Source: Chloroflexota bacterium (GTDB lineage: Bacteria > Chloroflexota > Dehalococcoidia > UBA6926 > JACQUM01). Taken from it: 17,298 bases of DNA. Location of the stretch: positions 1 to 17,298 of the forward strand of contig JACQUM010000160.1 in NCBI GenBank assembly GCA_016210295.1, given 5' to 3'. Both the position numbers and the translations under genes were made by a program. Positions 7,101-14,291 of this stretch are shown here, one piece after another; within the stretch, counting starts at the first letter, position 1, and each line of letters starts with the position of its first letter. The notes under the pieces are model-generated. The model did no database searches. It saw only the letters and a list, made by a program, of their open reading frames with translations, and was not told the origin of the DNA.

Positions 7101-8684
7101 TTATTGTAGCGGAATATCCAGCCACGCCAAGAGCGCGGCCAGCGCCTTCTCCAGGGAGGGGGCCGTCTCCATGCGGAGGACGGCGGCGCCCTCCCTCTCA
7201 GAGGGCGGCTGGAACGTCTCTCGTTGCTTGATGTAGATCTCCCACCGTCCGTCGGAGGGGCTCGTTCCCTCTCGGACTCGCTGCTCTAGCCTTTCGCGGA
7301 TCACGGATTCTGGTGCCGCGCACAGGGCGAAACGTAGCTCTGCCCCCGCCGATTTCGCAGTCTGGACGAAGAGCGAACGCTCCTCCGGCAAGGAGAAGGT
7401 GGCGTCCACGACCACCGAGCGCCCGGAGGCGAGCAGGGCCTGGGCACGTCGCGCCAGCTCCTGGTAGGTGCGGTGAGTGAACGCCGGTGTATAGATCCCG
7501 GCGCCGAAGGAGACGTATGCGTGCTGGGTGGCGGGGATGGCCGCTAGCTCTTTTCGGACCACATCGGAGGAGAGGTAGGCGTAGCCCCGCTCCCTGGATA
7601 CCCCTGTGGCGAGGGTGGTCTTCCCGGTCCCCACCAGGCCACCCACCAGGAGCAAGATGGGGCCGACAGGTGTCTGAGCATAGTTCACCGCCAGGCCGAA
7701 GTAGTGGCGTGCTTCCACAAGGGTCGCCTTCCGTTCCTCGGCAGAGAGGTCCGGTTGAGAGAGGCGGAAGCCCGCCACCTTGCCTCGGACGTAGGCCCGA
7801 TAGCACTGATAGAACGGCAGCATCTCTGGTAGCGCCTCGTCATGTGCTTTCTGGCGGTATCCCAAAAGGAAGGCGCGGGCCAGGTCCGGCCGGCCGGCGG
7901 CCTCCAGCTCCATGCTCATGAAGGCGACATCGGCGGCGGTGTCGGAGTAGCGGAACCGGTCGTTGAACTCGATGCAGTCGAGGATGTAGATACGGTCGTC
8001 CACGAGGCAGACCTGAGCGGGGCGCAGGTCCCCGTGACAGTCTCGAACGTGACCGTCTCGGGCGCGCAGGTGGAAGAGCTCGGCGCGCTTTAGCAGGAAG
8101 GCACGGGAGTAGGCGGCGGTCGCCTGGTAGTCGGCCTGGGGGATGGTTACGTCGATGACGGCGGCGGTCTGCTCGAAGTTCTCCTCCACGTTGAACCGGA
8201 CGGAGTCCAGGTCGCCGGCCTTCGCGATCTGCGGCCCCGTCTCCGCCTGCTGGTGGAACTCGGCGACGCGTCGGCCAAGCGCGTCCACCATCTCGGTGGT
8301 CACGTCGCCGCGGCGGAGGCGAGCGTCCAGCATCCTCTCCTGGGGGAGCTGGAGCATCTTCACGGTGTAGTCCACCGCTTCTCCAGTCTCACCCAGGGCC
8401 AGCGAGCCGTCGGCCCGGCGGACAACGGGCACCACGCCCAGGTAAATCTCCGGCGAAAGGCGGCGGTTGAGCCGGACCTCCTCCTCACAATAGAAGCGTC
8501 GCTTCTCGAGGGTCGTGAAGTCCAGGAAACCGAACCCGACCGCCTTCTTCAGTTTGTAGGCGTGGGTGCCGGTCAGGAAGACGTGAGAAATGTGGGTCTG
8601 GACGTGCTCGATCCGCTGGGGCTTTTCCGGGTAGCTTGCCGGGTCGAGGAGGAGTTGGACGACGGGGCCTTGGTCCAAGGCCAT
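7101..8684 (-). CDS. Fused phosphotransferase-like and P-loop kinase protein
   Basis: A 527-residue two-domain protein. The N-terminal part (about 1-330) is an aminoglycoside phosphotransferase-like fold: HAYKLKKAVGFGFLDF at 41-56 carries the nucleotide-site lysines, CHGDLRPAQV (216-225) the catalytic loop, and ILDCIEF (234-240, Asp236) the metal-binding acid. The C-terminal part (about 342-527) is an AAA/zeta-toxin-like predicted kinase with Walker A GGLVGTGKTT (348-357) and a later VVVDATFS strand. This pairing matches a widespread bacterial family joining COG2187-like and COG0645-like domains whose substrate has not been settled; it should not be read as an antibiotic-resistance gene. The ATG has GGGAAGAG just upstream. 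It follows the small basic gene by 20 nt and is probably in the rhodanese transcription unit. Confidence 0.85.
   Translation of the reverse strand: MALDQGPVVQLLLDPASYPEKPQRIEHVQTHISHVFLTGTHAYKLKKAVGFGFLDFTTLEKRRFYCEEEVRLNRRLSPEIYLGVVPVVRRADGSLALGETGEAVDYTVKMLQLPQERMLDARLRRGDVTTEMVDALGRRVAEFHQQAETGPQIAKAGDLDSVRFNVEENFEQTAAVIDVTIPQADYQATAAYSRAFLLKRAELFHLRARDGHVRDCHGDLRPAQVCLVDDRIYILDCIEFNDRFRYSDTAADVAFMSMELEAAGRPDLARAFLLGYRQKAHDEALPEMLPFYQCYRAYVRGKVAGFRLSQPDLSAEERKATLVEARHYFGLAVNYAQTPVGPILLLVGGLVGTGKTTLATGVSRERGYAYLSSDVVRKELAAIPATQHAYVSFGAGIYTPAFTHRTYQELARRAQALLASGRSVVVDATFSLPEERSLFVQTAKSAGAELRFALCAAPESVIRERLEQRVREGTSPSDGRWEIYIKQRETFQPPSEREGAAVLRMETAPSLEKALAALLAWLDIPLQ
7103..7130 (-). promoter_or_regulatory. 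Probable sigma-70-type promoter for ahcY
   Basis: On the minus strand TTGGCG (7125-7130) and TACAAT (7103-7108) are separated by 16 nt. They match the consensus hexamers at 4 and 5 of 6 positions. The site overlaps the last codons of the kinase gene and would start transcription roughly 40 nt before the ahcY ATG. It would let ahcY and the thioesterase be expressed separately from the rhodanese-kinase unit. Confidence 0.5.
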
Positions 8685-8704
8685 CTCTCTTCCCGAGACG
8701 ATGG

Positions 8705-8818
8705 CTAGCGCCGCGTTGCGTGCGTGGCCTGAGAGGCCTTTTCAGCCTTGCGGTGGGCCTCCGCCCTCTGGCGGTTCTTCCGGTGCTTTCTCTCCGCCAC
8801 ACGGCGAGGCTTGTTCAT
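8705..8818 (-). CDS. Very small, highly basic protein (37 residues)
   Basis: A 37-codon ORF starting MNKPRRVAERKHRKNRQR and ending ATHATRR. It has 14 Lys/Arg and 3 His against only 3 Glu and no Asp, with no hydrophobic segment, so it is soluble and likely nucleic-acid or ribosome binding (inference). The ATG is preceded by AAGGAGAAGAGCAGG, a strong ribosome site with somewhat long spacing. It sits between the rhodanese stop (64 nt upstream) and the kinase start (20 nt downstream), all on one strand. Basic, charged-residue composition and good initiation context argue for a real gene rather than chance. I do not recognise a named family. Its short length makes it easy to miss in automated annotation. 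Confidence 0.6.
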   Translation of the reverse strand: MNKPRRVAERKHRKNRQRAEAHRKAEKASQATHATRR

Positions 8819-8848
8819 CCTGCTCTTCTCCTTGGGTGCTGGGCGAGG

Positions 8849-8863
8849 CGCGCTTGGAGCGCG
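8849..8863 (-). other. Short perfect inverted repeat between rhodanese and small basic gene
   Basis: CGCGCT/AGCGCG forms a 6-bp perfect stem with a 3-nt loop in the 64-nt gap after the rhodanese stop. No T-run follows on the minus strand, so it is not a normal intrinsic terminator. It may mark an RNA processing or stability point, or be chance in GC-rich DNA. Confidence 0.3.
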
Positions 8864-8882
8864 GCGCCGCTAAGAAGTGGGC

Positions 8883-9239
8883 CTAGACCTCGACAGGGTA
8901 CTTCGCCGCCTTCCAGGCCTCGATGCCGCCCTCCAGATTGTAGAGCGTCTGGGTGTGGCCCATGGCCGCGGCGACCTCTGCGGCCAGGGCTGAGCGGACC
9001 CCGGCGGCGCAGTAGAAGAGGATGGGCTTGTTCTTGGGCAGCTCGCTGACCCGGCTGAGGTCCAGCAGCTTGCCGTGAGGGATGAGCTTGCAGCCGGAGA
9101 TGTGCCCTGCCTTGTGCTCGTCCGGCTCCCGGACGTCGATCAGGGCCACCTGCCCGCTCTCGATGAGCTTCTTCGCCTGTTGCGCGGTGATGCGTTGAAA
9201 GGGCTCTGCGATGGACACCATGTCTCTCTGTCCCCCCAT
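8883..9239 (-). CDS. Single-domain rhodanese-like sulfurtransferase
   Basis: A 118-residue single rhodanese domain of the GlpE/PspE size class, able to carry sulfane sulfur as a cysteine persulfide. The domain runs from ITAQQAKKLI (17-26) through LIDVREPDEHKAGHI (33-47) to the active-site loop CAAGVR (77-82, Cys77) and ends with NLEGGIEAWK (101-110). There is no signal peptide, so it is cytoplasmic. The ATG at the top of the ORF is chosen because a strong promoter lies 32-61 nt upstream and GGGG follows immediately; an in-frame ATG six codons later, after a GA-rich run, is an alternative. It is the first gene of a leftward unit continuing into the small basic gene and kinase. Confidence 0.92.
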   Translation of the reverse strand: MGGQRDMVSIAEPFQRITAQQAKKLIESGQVALIDVREPDEHKAGHISGCKLIPHGKLLDLSRVSELPKNKPILFYCAAGVRSALAAEVAAAMGHTQTLYNLEGGIEAWKAAKYPVEV

Positions 9240-9270
9240 GTAGCAGGTGAGGTTCGGCGAAGTCCTATCT

Positions 9271-9300
9271 ACTATACCCGTCCACGCGAAGAAGAGTCAA
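9271..9300 (-). promoter_or_regulatory. Sigma-70-type promoter for the rhodanese gene
   Basis: Minus-strand TTGACT (9295-9300) and TATAGT (9271-9276) with an 18-nt spacer, each matching consensus at 5 of 6 positions. It is the best promoter-like sequence in the window and gives a 5' leader of roughly 25-30 nt. It is back to back with a plus-strand promoter about 40 bp away. Confidence 0.75.
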
Positions 9301-9339
9301 CGGAATCCTCCTAGAATCGGGTGCCATCGTTTCTCTCGC

Positions 9340-9368
9340 TTGACGGTCGGAGGCCGCTCGGCTACGCT
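9340..9368 (+). promoter_or_regulatory. Probable promoter for the enoyl-CoA hydratase cluster, near-leaderless
   Basis: TTGACG (9340-9345), a 17-nt spacer and TACGCT (9363-9368). The -35 is strong and the -10 weak (3 of 6, with the key TA and final T). The ATG used for the next gene begins only 9 nt after the -10 box, so the transcript would have almost no leader. That agrees with the absence of a ribosome site there. Confidence 0.5.
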
Positions 9369-9377
9369 GGCGCCGAC

Positions 9378-10166
9378 ATGGCCGCTCAACCTCTCACCTT
9401 CCGACGGGAGGGCGCGGTGGCCCTTCTGCTTCTCCACCGCCCCCCCGACAACACGGTTGATCGCTCCCTGGCGGCGGAGATGCGCGATGCCTGCGGGCGC
9501 CTGAGCGAGGACGAGGAGGTCCGGCTGGTGGTCCTGGCCGGAGAGGCGGGCTTGCCCTTCTGCCGGGGCACCGATCCGGCCTTTCTGGCGGAGGCCCGGG
9601 GCCTCTCCAGCGCCTTGGAGGCCCGTGCTCTCCTGGATGCCTACTCCTGTTCGGCGGCGGTGGCGGCCCTCCCCATGCCTGTCATCGCCGCCGTCGAGGG
9701 GGAGGCCTGGGAGCAGGGGGCGGAGCTGGCCCTGGCCGCCGACATCCGTGTGGCTACTGAGAACGCTGTCTTTCGGTTCGGGCACCTGGGGCAGGGGCTC
9801 GTCCCCTGGGAGGGAGGAACCCAGCGTCTGCCCCGACTGGCGGGACGAGGCGCCGCCGCCGATCTCCTCCTGACGGGCCGCGTTCTGGCTGCAGCGGAGG
9901 CGCACCGTCTGGGCCTGGTGACGAGGCTTGCCCCTCCGGGCAAGGCGTTGGACGTTGCGCGAGAGGTGGCGGAGGCCATCCTGGCTGGGGGGCCCGTCGC
10001 GGCGCGCTACGCCAAGGAGGCCGTCCTCAAAGGGATGGACGTGTCCCTGGAGGAGGGGATCCGCCTGGAGACGGACCTGACCATGGTCCTTCAGACCACA
10101 GAGGACCGGATGGAGGGGATCCGTGCTTTCCTGGCGCGGCGGAAGCCGAAATTCAAGGGAAAATGA
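9378..10166 (+). CDS. Enoyl-CoA hydratase/isomerase family protein with altered active site
   Basis: A 262-residue crotonase-fold protein binding a CoA thioester. The oxyanion-hole region is FCRGTDPAFL (61-70, usual FCAGAD). EQGAELALAADIRVATENA (112-130) corresponds to the GGGCELA...CDI region, with Glu116 equal to the first catalytic glutamate (Glu144 of rat mitochondrial hydratase). Twenty residues later, where the family has Glu164 (in QPE), this protein has His136 in FGHLGQG. GGTQRLPRLAG (146-156) is normal. It is therefore crotonase superfamily, but simple hydratase activity is doubtful; isomerase, hydrolase, lyase or other chemistry is possible. ATG 9378 is preferred because it follows a promoter at leaderless distance; an in-frame GTG at 9321 lies upstream of that promoter. 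First gene of the rightward cluster. Confidence 0.85.
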   Translation: MAAQPLTFRREGAVALLLLHRPPDNTVDRSLAAEMRDACGRLSEDEEVRLVVLAGEAGLPFCRGTDPAFLAEARGLSSALEARALLDAYSCSAAVAALPMPVIAAVEGEAWEQGAELALAADIRVATENAVFRFGHLGQGLVPWEGGTQRLPRLAGRGAAADLLLTGRVLAAAEAHRLGLVTRLAPPGKALDVAREVAEAILAGGPVAARYAKEAVLKGMDVSLEEGIRLETDLTMVLQTTEDRMEGIRAFLARRKPKFKGK

Positions 10167-10260
10167 CCAGCGACAGCTCGCTATGTGTAGAAGCCTGTGG
10201 GAGAGCCCCATCCGACGAGCGTTGATTATCCTACCCACCCACCCGGGAAGCTTTCTGAGG

Positions 10261-10320
10261 CCCAGGGGGACACCCCCCAACCCCTGCCAGTCCCGAGCAT
10301 CGGGACTGGACACCCCTGGG
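10261..10320 (+). promoter_or_regulatory. Nested hairpin before the second enoyl-CoA hydratase gene
   Basis: The 168-nt gap between the two paralogues holds an 8-bp outer pair CCCAGGGG/CCCCTGGG (10261-10268 with 10313-10320). It encloses GGGGG/CCCCC (10265-10277, competing with the outer stem) and a perfect 10-bp stem CCAGTCCCGA/TCGGGACTGG with a 3-nt loop (10287-10309). The ribosome site AAGGGA begins right after the outer stem. The core resembles the hairpin repeats at 67-226 and 5132-5292 (GGGGGACACCCCC followed by a second stem) but lacks their CTAG ends. It may be a diverged relative, and could separate or tune expression of the two genes. Confidence 0.55.
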
Positions 10321-10334
10321 AAGGGAATAACCTT

Positions 10335-11102
10335 GTGATCGACCAACCTCCCGCCGCCTACTATGAGGTCAAGGACGGGGTCGCCCACATCCACCTGGAC
10401 AGGCCCGAGAAGATCAACGCCTTCAATGTCCAGATGCGGGACGACCTGTGGGAGATTCTTGCCGCTCTCCACATAGATAGCGAGATAGAGGCCGTCGTCC
10501 TCTCGGGGAACGGCGAGAGGGGCTTCTGCGCCGGCGCAGACCTCACGGAGTTCGGCACCACTCCCTCTCGGGTCGTGGCGCGGGAGGCCCGCTACCTGCG
10601 GGACGTGTGGAAGCTCCTCCGGGAGCTGGCCGTGCCCACCATCGCCGCTCTCCACGGCTACGTCCTGGGAGACGGCATTGAGATGGCCCTGTGCTGCGAC
10701 CTGCGGGTGGCGGCGGGGGGTGCCGTCTTCGGCGCGCCGGAGGTCTCTCTGGGGATGATTCCCTTCGCCGCCGGAAGCCAGACTCTCCCGCGTACGGTCG
10801 GTACGTCCCGCGCCCTGGACTTCCTCCTGACCTCTCGCCGCTTCGGCGCGGAGGAGGCCCTGCGAATCGGCCTTATCCAGAGGGTCGTGCCGCCTGGCCA
10901 GCACCTGGTCGCCGCGTACGAGCTCGTGACTCAGATGCGGGGCCAGGCAGGCTCGGCTTCTGGTCGCCGGGTTCGACGTACGCTGAAAGAGGCGCTGCGC
11001 CGTGGCGGCGATCTCTCCCTTCCGGCTGCCCTGGAGAGGGAGAGGACGCTGGCGGCGACTGTGTTGTGGGACGCCGTCCGTCCATCGGGTAGAGCCTCGT
11101 GA
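10335..11102 (+). CDS. Enoyl-CoA hydratase/isomerase family protein
   Basis: A 255-residue crotonase-fold protein expected to hydrate 2-enoyl-CoA or act on a related acyl-CoA. The oxyanion hole GFCAGADL (63-70) is canonical. HGYVLGDGIEMALCCDLRV (107-125) supplies Glu116, and FGAPEV (132-137) supplies Glu136, exactly 20 residues on, matching the Glu144/Glu164 pair of the rat enzyme. The downstream GGTQ is replaced by AGSQT (146-150). The start is GTG with AAGGGA 8 nt upstream; an upstream in-frame ATG at 10197 would put the hairpin repeat inside the protein and add a low-complexity Pro-rich stretch with no family counterpart. It is followed 79 nt later by an acyl-CoA synthetase, which supports a degradative pathway of CoA esters. 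Confidence 0.88.
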   Translation: MIDQPPAAYYEVKDGVAHIHLDRPEKINAFNVQMRDDLWEILAALHIDSEIEAVVLSGNGERGFCAGADLTEFGTTPSRVVAREARYLRDVWKLLRELAVPTIAALHGYVLGDGIEMALCCDLRVAAGGAVFGAPEVSLGMIPFAAGSQTLPRTVGTSRALDFLLTSRRFGAEEALRIGLIQRVVPPGQHLVAAYELVTQMRGQAGSASGRRVRRTLKEALRRGGDLSLPAALERERTLAATVLWDAVRPSGRAS

Positions 11103-11104
11103 TG

Positions 11105-11122
11105 CCCTATGGTAAGATAGGG
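11105..11122 (+). other. Small hairpin after the second hydratase stop codon
   Basis: CCCTAT, loop GGTAAG, ATAGGG: a perfect 6-bp stem starting 2 nt after the TGA stop. No T-run follows, so termination would be weak at most. The 79-nt gap it sits in shows no convincing promoter. Confidence 0.35.
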
Positions 11123-11181
11123 TCGTGAAGAGGGAAACAATCATTCCACGCTGACCTATCTCAGCGACGTGGAGGGCGAGG

Positions 11182-12756
11182 ATGAACACAGCCGATTTCT
11201 TGACGCTCGCTCAGAGCATGGCGCCGGACAAAGAGGCGATCATCTTCGAGGGCAAGCGGTTGACCTTCAGCGACCTCAACGCCCGTGCTAACAGGCTTGC
11301 CCACGCTCTTCAGACATGGGGGATCCGGAAGGGGGACCCCGTCGGCATGATGCAGGTGAACTGCAACGAGGTCGTCGAGGCCTATTTCGCCTGCGCGAAG
11401 CTGGGCGCCATCTTCGTTCCCTTGAGCTTTCGCGGCAAGGCCGAGGAGGTCCGCCACGTGGTGAATGCCTCCGAGAGCCGCGTCGTCCTGGCGGGCCTGC
11501 GGTACGTTCCCCTCGTCGAGGGCCTGCGCGCCGACCTCGGCAAGGTGGGGCATTTCGTGTCCCTGGAGGGCGCGGCGCCGGGCTGGACCGAGTATGAATC
11601 TCTCCTGCGGGGACAGCCCGACGACGACATCTCGACCGACGTCTCCGACGACGACATCACCATCCTCATGTTCACCGCCGGCACGACGGGCCTGCCCAAG
11701 GGCGTGATGCTGAGCTACGAGAGCGTGGGCGCCTATTCCCTTAGCAACGTGATCCCCCTGGAGCCGGACCAGGTGGAGAAGAACATCCTCACCGTGCCTC
11801 TCTATCACATCGCGGGGATGCAGGCGGTCGTCTCCGCGGTCTTCGGGGGCCGGACACTGGTAATCGAGCGTCAGTTCGAGCCCTCGGACTGGATGAAGCT
11901 CGTCCAGGACGAGAAGGTGGAGCGGGCCATGATGGTCCCGACCATGCTCAAGAACTTACTAGACCACCCCGAGCGGGCCAAGTTCGATCTCTCCAGCCTG
12001 AAGACCATCACCTATGGTGCAGCCCCCATGCCCAAGGAGGTGATCAAGAGGGCGATCAAGGAGATGCCCACCACGCGCTTCATCAACGCCTTCGGGCAGA
12101 CGGAGTCGGCGGCTACTATCACCGCCCTGCTGCCGGAAGATCACGTTCTGGAGGGCACCGATGCGGAGATCGAGAAGAAACTCGAGCGCCTCTCCTCCAT
12201 CGGCAAGCCCCTTCCTGGGGTGGAGATCCGCATCGTGGACGAGGAGGGGAGGGAGGTGTCGGCGGGCACGGTTGGCGAGATCGTCGCCCGCGGCCCCCAG
12301 CTCATGAAGGGCTATTGGAAGCAAGAGGCTGCCACCCAGCAGACCATCCGAGGGGGTTGGCTCTTCACCGGCGACCTGGGATACTTCGACGAGGATGGCT
12401 ATATCTTCCTCGCCGGACGCGCCAAGGACTTCATCAAGCGCGCCGGGGAGATGATCTCTCCCGAGGAGGTGGAGCAGGCCCTCATGTCTCACCCCGCCGT
12501 GGACGAGGCCGCCATCATCGGCGTCCCCGACGATGACTGGGGCGAGCGGGTCCGGGCCATCGTGGTCCTCAAGCCGGGCAACACCCCGCCGACGGAGGCG
12601 GAGCTCATCGAATACTGCCGCCAGCGTCTGGCCAGCTTCAAGAAGCCGGAGTCCGTGGTCTTCTCCGCCGAGCCTCTCCCGCGTAATCCCCTGGGCAAGG
12701 TGCTCAAGAGGGACCTCCGCGCCCGCTACAGCCAGCCCATCACCACCCCGGCCTAG
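11182..12756 (+). CDS. Acyl-CoA synthetase (AMP-forming, long/medium-chain or aryl acid type)
   Basis: A 524-residue ANL-superfamily ligase that activates a carboxylic acid with ATP and CoA through an acyl-adenylate. Core motifs are TAGTTGLPKG (165-174, phosphate loop), GQTESA (305-310), WLFTGDLG (393-400), the hinge RAKDFIKRAGEMISPEEVE (413-431) and the C-terminal NPLGKVLK (502-509), with Lys506 as the adenylation lysine. There is no signal peptide or membrane segment. The ATG is preceded by a purine-rich GGAGGGCGAGG. Its neighbours, two crotonase-fold proteins upstream, suggest it loads the substrate for their pathway. Fatty, branched or aromatic acids all remain possible; the acid-binding pocket cannot be read from sequence alone. 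The gene ends 34 nt before the ABC ATPase start. Confidence 0.93.
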   Translation: MNTADFLTLAQSMAPDKEAIIFEGKRLTFSDLNARANRLAHALQTWGIRKGDPVGMMQVNCNEVVEAYFACAKLGAIFVPLSFRGKAEEVRHVVNASESRVVLAGLRYVPLVEGLRADLGKVGHFVSLEGAAPGWTEYESLLRGQPDDDISTDVSDDDITILMFTAGTTGLPKGVMLSYESVGAYSLSNVIPLEPDQVEKNILTVPLYHIAGMQAVVSAVFGGRTLVIERQFEPSDWMKLVQDEKVERAMMVPTMLKNLLDHPERAKFDLSSLKTITYGAAPMPKEVIKRAIKEMPTTRFINAFGQTESAATITALLPEDHVLEGTDAEIEKKLERLSSIGKPLPGVEIRIVDEEGREVSAGTVGEIVARGPQLMKGYWKQEAATQQTIRGGWLFTGDLGYFDEDGYIFLAGRAKDFIKRAGEMISPEEVEQALMSHPAVDEAAIIGVPDDDWGERVRAIVVLKPGNTPPTEAELIEYCRQRLASFKKPESVVFSAEPLPRNPLGKVLKRDLRARYSQPITTPA

Positions 12757-12790
12757 AGAGGCCGCCTGGGGGCGTGGGGCAAGGAGCTCG

Positions 12791-13549
12791 ATGAGCGACG
12801 AGCAGCCTCTTGCCGTGCAAGTCCAGGGGATGCACTTCGGATACGACGGGCGAACGCCCGTCTTTCAGGGGCTGGACCTGGCCGTGGCGCGGGGCGTGTC
12901 CTACGGCCTGCTGGGCCCAAACGGTGCGGGGAAAACGACTCTGCTGCGCCTCGTGGCGGGTCGACTCAAGCCTTCTCGAGGATCGGTCCTGGTCCTGGGG
13001 CACACGCCGCATCCCTCTCTCACTCGCGACATCGGCCTCATGCCGCAGAGCAGCGCCGTCTATCCTGAGCTGACCGCGCGTGAGAACGTGGACTTCTTCG
13101 CCCGGATGTACGGCATGAGCCGACGGGGCGAGAGGCGCGAGCGCGTGGAGGAGGTGCTCCGCTTCGTCGAGCTGGAGGAGCGTCAGAATACCCATGTCTC
13201 CCGGCTGAGCGGCGGCATGCGCCAGCGGGTGAGCCTGGCCTGCGCCCTGGTCCACCGCCCTCCGCTTCTCCTCCTGGACGAGCCGACGGTGGGCCTCGAC
13301 CCCGAGCTTCGGGCCTCCTTCTGGGAGCACTTTCGGAGCATGGCGGGGGAAGGCACCACCCTCCTCATCTCCAGTCACACCATGGACGACGCTGCCCATT
13401 GCGACAGGCTGGCTTTCCTTCGGAGCGGGCGGGTGGTGGCGGAGGGGTCCCCGGAGACACTCCGCCGGGCCACGGGCCGCCCGGATGCCTCCCTGGAGGA
13501 TGCGTTCCTTCACTTCGCCCGTCAGGAGGCCGGCGATGTCTCTCGATAG
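12791..13549 (+). CDS. ABC transporter ATP-binding protein (ABC-2 exporter type)
   Basis: A 252-residue nucleotide-binding domain. Walker A is GPNGAGKTT (42-50), the Q-loop LMPQSS (83-88), the signature LSGGMRQR (139-146), Walker B LLLLDE (159-164) and the switch His196 in SSHTMDD. Its order and size fit the DrrA/CcmA/NodI group that pairs with ABC-2 permeases for export of drugs, lipids or polysaccharides. The ATG at 12791 is chosen because AAGGAG lies 4 nt before it; the open frame extends much further upstream but only through the end of the acyl-CoA synthetase gene. Its stop lies inside the next gene, overlapping it by 14 nt, so the two proteins are made together and form one transporter. 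The cargo is unknown. Confidence 0.93.
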   Translation: MSDEQPLAVQVQGMHFGYDGRTPVFQGLDLAVARGVSYGLLGPNGAGKTTLLRLVAGRLKPSRGSVLVLGHTPHPSLTRDIGLMPQSSAVYPELTARENVDFFARMYGMSRRGERRERVEEVLRFVELEERQNTHVSRLSGGMRQRVSLACALVHRPPLLLLDEPTVGLDPELRASFWEHFRSMAGEGTTLLISSHTMDDAAHCDRLAFLRSGRVVAEGSPETLRRATGRPDASLEDAFLHFARQEAGDVSR

Positions 13550-14267
13550 GACCCTCGCTATCGCCCAGCGGCTGGTCCGCCAGATCCGCCGGGACCGCCG
13601 CACCATGGCCCTCATGGTGGTGGCGCCGGTGGTGGTCCTAACCCTGATCGGCCTCAGCTTCGCCGAGCGGTCACAGGTCCTGGACTTCATCGCCCCGGCG
13701 GTCCTCGCCACCTTCTCTCTCCTCTTCGTCTTTCTTCTCACCGGCATCGGCTTCCTGCGGGAGCGGGCCTCCGGCACCCTGGACCGCCTTCTCGCCACGC
13801 CGGTGGGCCGGTTTGACCTCCTGGTGGGCTATCTCCTGGGCTTCCTGGGATTCGCCGCCCTCCAGGCGCTCATCATCCTTCTGTACACGGTCTACGTCCT
13901 CAACGTCACCTTCCGTGGCAATCTGTGGGAGGTCATCCTGTTTCTCCTCGTCCTGACGGCCACCTCGGTGAACCTGGGCATCTTCGTCTCCACCTTCGCC
14001 CACAACGAGTTCCAGGTGATGCAGTTCATCCCCCTCCTCCTGGCGCCGCAGATATTCCTCTCGGGGATCTTCCTTCGGGTCGGGGAGATGCCAGGCTATC
14101 TTCAGGCCATCGCGACGGTCCTGCCCCTCCGCTACGCCGTCGACGGGCTTCGCGCTCTGATGCTGGAAGGCGCCCACCTGCCCGACGTGGCGAGGGAGCT
14201 GGCGATTCTTGTGGGGATAGGCGTCGTCGTGCTGGGCCTGGCGTCCCTCACGGTAAGGCGGGTGTAG
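13536..14267 (+). CDS. ABC-2 type transporter permease
   Basis: A 243-residue membrane protein with six predicted transmembrane segments, roughly at 24-42, 50-75, 92-120, 128-152, 159-185 and 216-238. A short amphipathic Arg-rich N-terminus (RLVRQIRRDRRT) precedes the first, and the cytoplasmic ERASGTLDRLLATPV segment (78-92) is the coupling region typical of ABC-2 permeases. The compact form without a large extracellular domain fits the DrrB/NodJ-like group. The ATG inside the end of the ATPase gene has AGGAGG about 6 nt upstream. It forms the exporter with the overlapping ATPase. The gene ends 24 nt before the convergent TPM gene, with no clear terminator in between. Confidence 0.9.
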   Translation: MSLDRTLAIAQRLVRQIRRDRRTMALMVVAPVVVLTLIGLSFAERSQVLDFIAPAVLATFSLLFVFLLTGIGFLRERASGTLDRLLATPVGRFDLLVGYLLGFLGFAALQALIILLYTVYVLNVTFRGNLWEVILFLLVLTATSVNLGIFVSTFAHNEFQVMQFIPLLLAPQIFLSGIFLRVGEMPGYLQAIATVLPLRYAVDGLRALMLEGAHLPDVARELAILVGIGVVVLGLASLTVRRV

Positions 14268-14291
14268 GGGGGTTTCCCTCTCCGGCGCCGC

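Noticed and set aside
7101..8684. Aminoglycoside resistance gene
   Set aside because: Only the general phosphotransferase fold is shared. The fusion to a P-loop kinase and the housekeeping context fit a different, widespread family.
10197..10334. N-terminal extension of the second hydratase from an upstream ATG
   Set aside because: The added 46 residues translate the hairpin repeat, have no family counterpart, and the GTG at 10335 has a well-placed AAGGGA.
9297..11189. A 630-codon minus-strand frame opposite the two hydratase genes
   Set aside because: It covers two genes with clear crotonase motifs and the hairpin spacer between them, and shows no recognisable domain of its own.
14268..14291. 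Bidirectional terminator between the convergent permease and TPM genes
   Set aside because: The gap is only 24 nt and I see no stable stem followed by a T-run in either direction.
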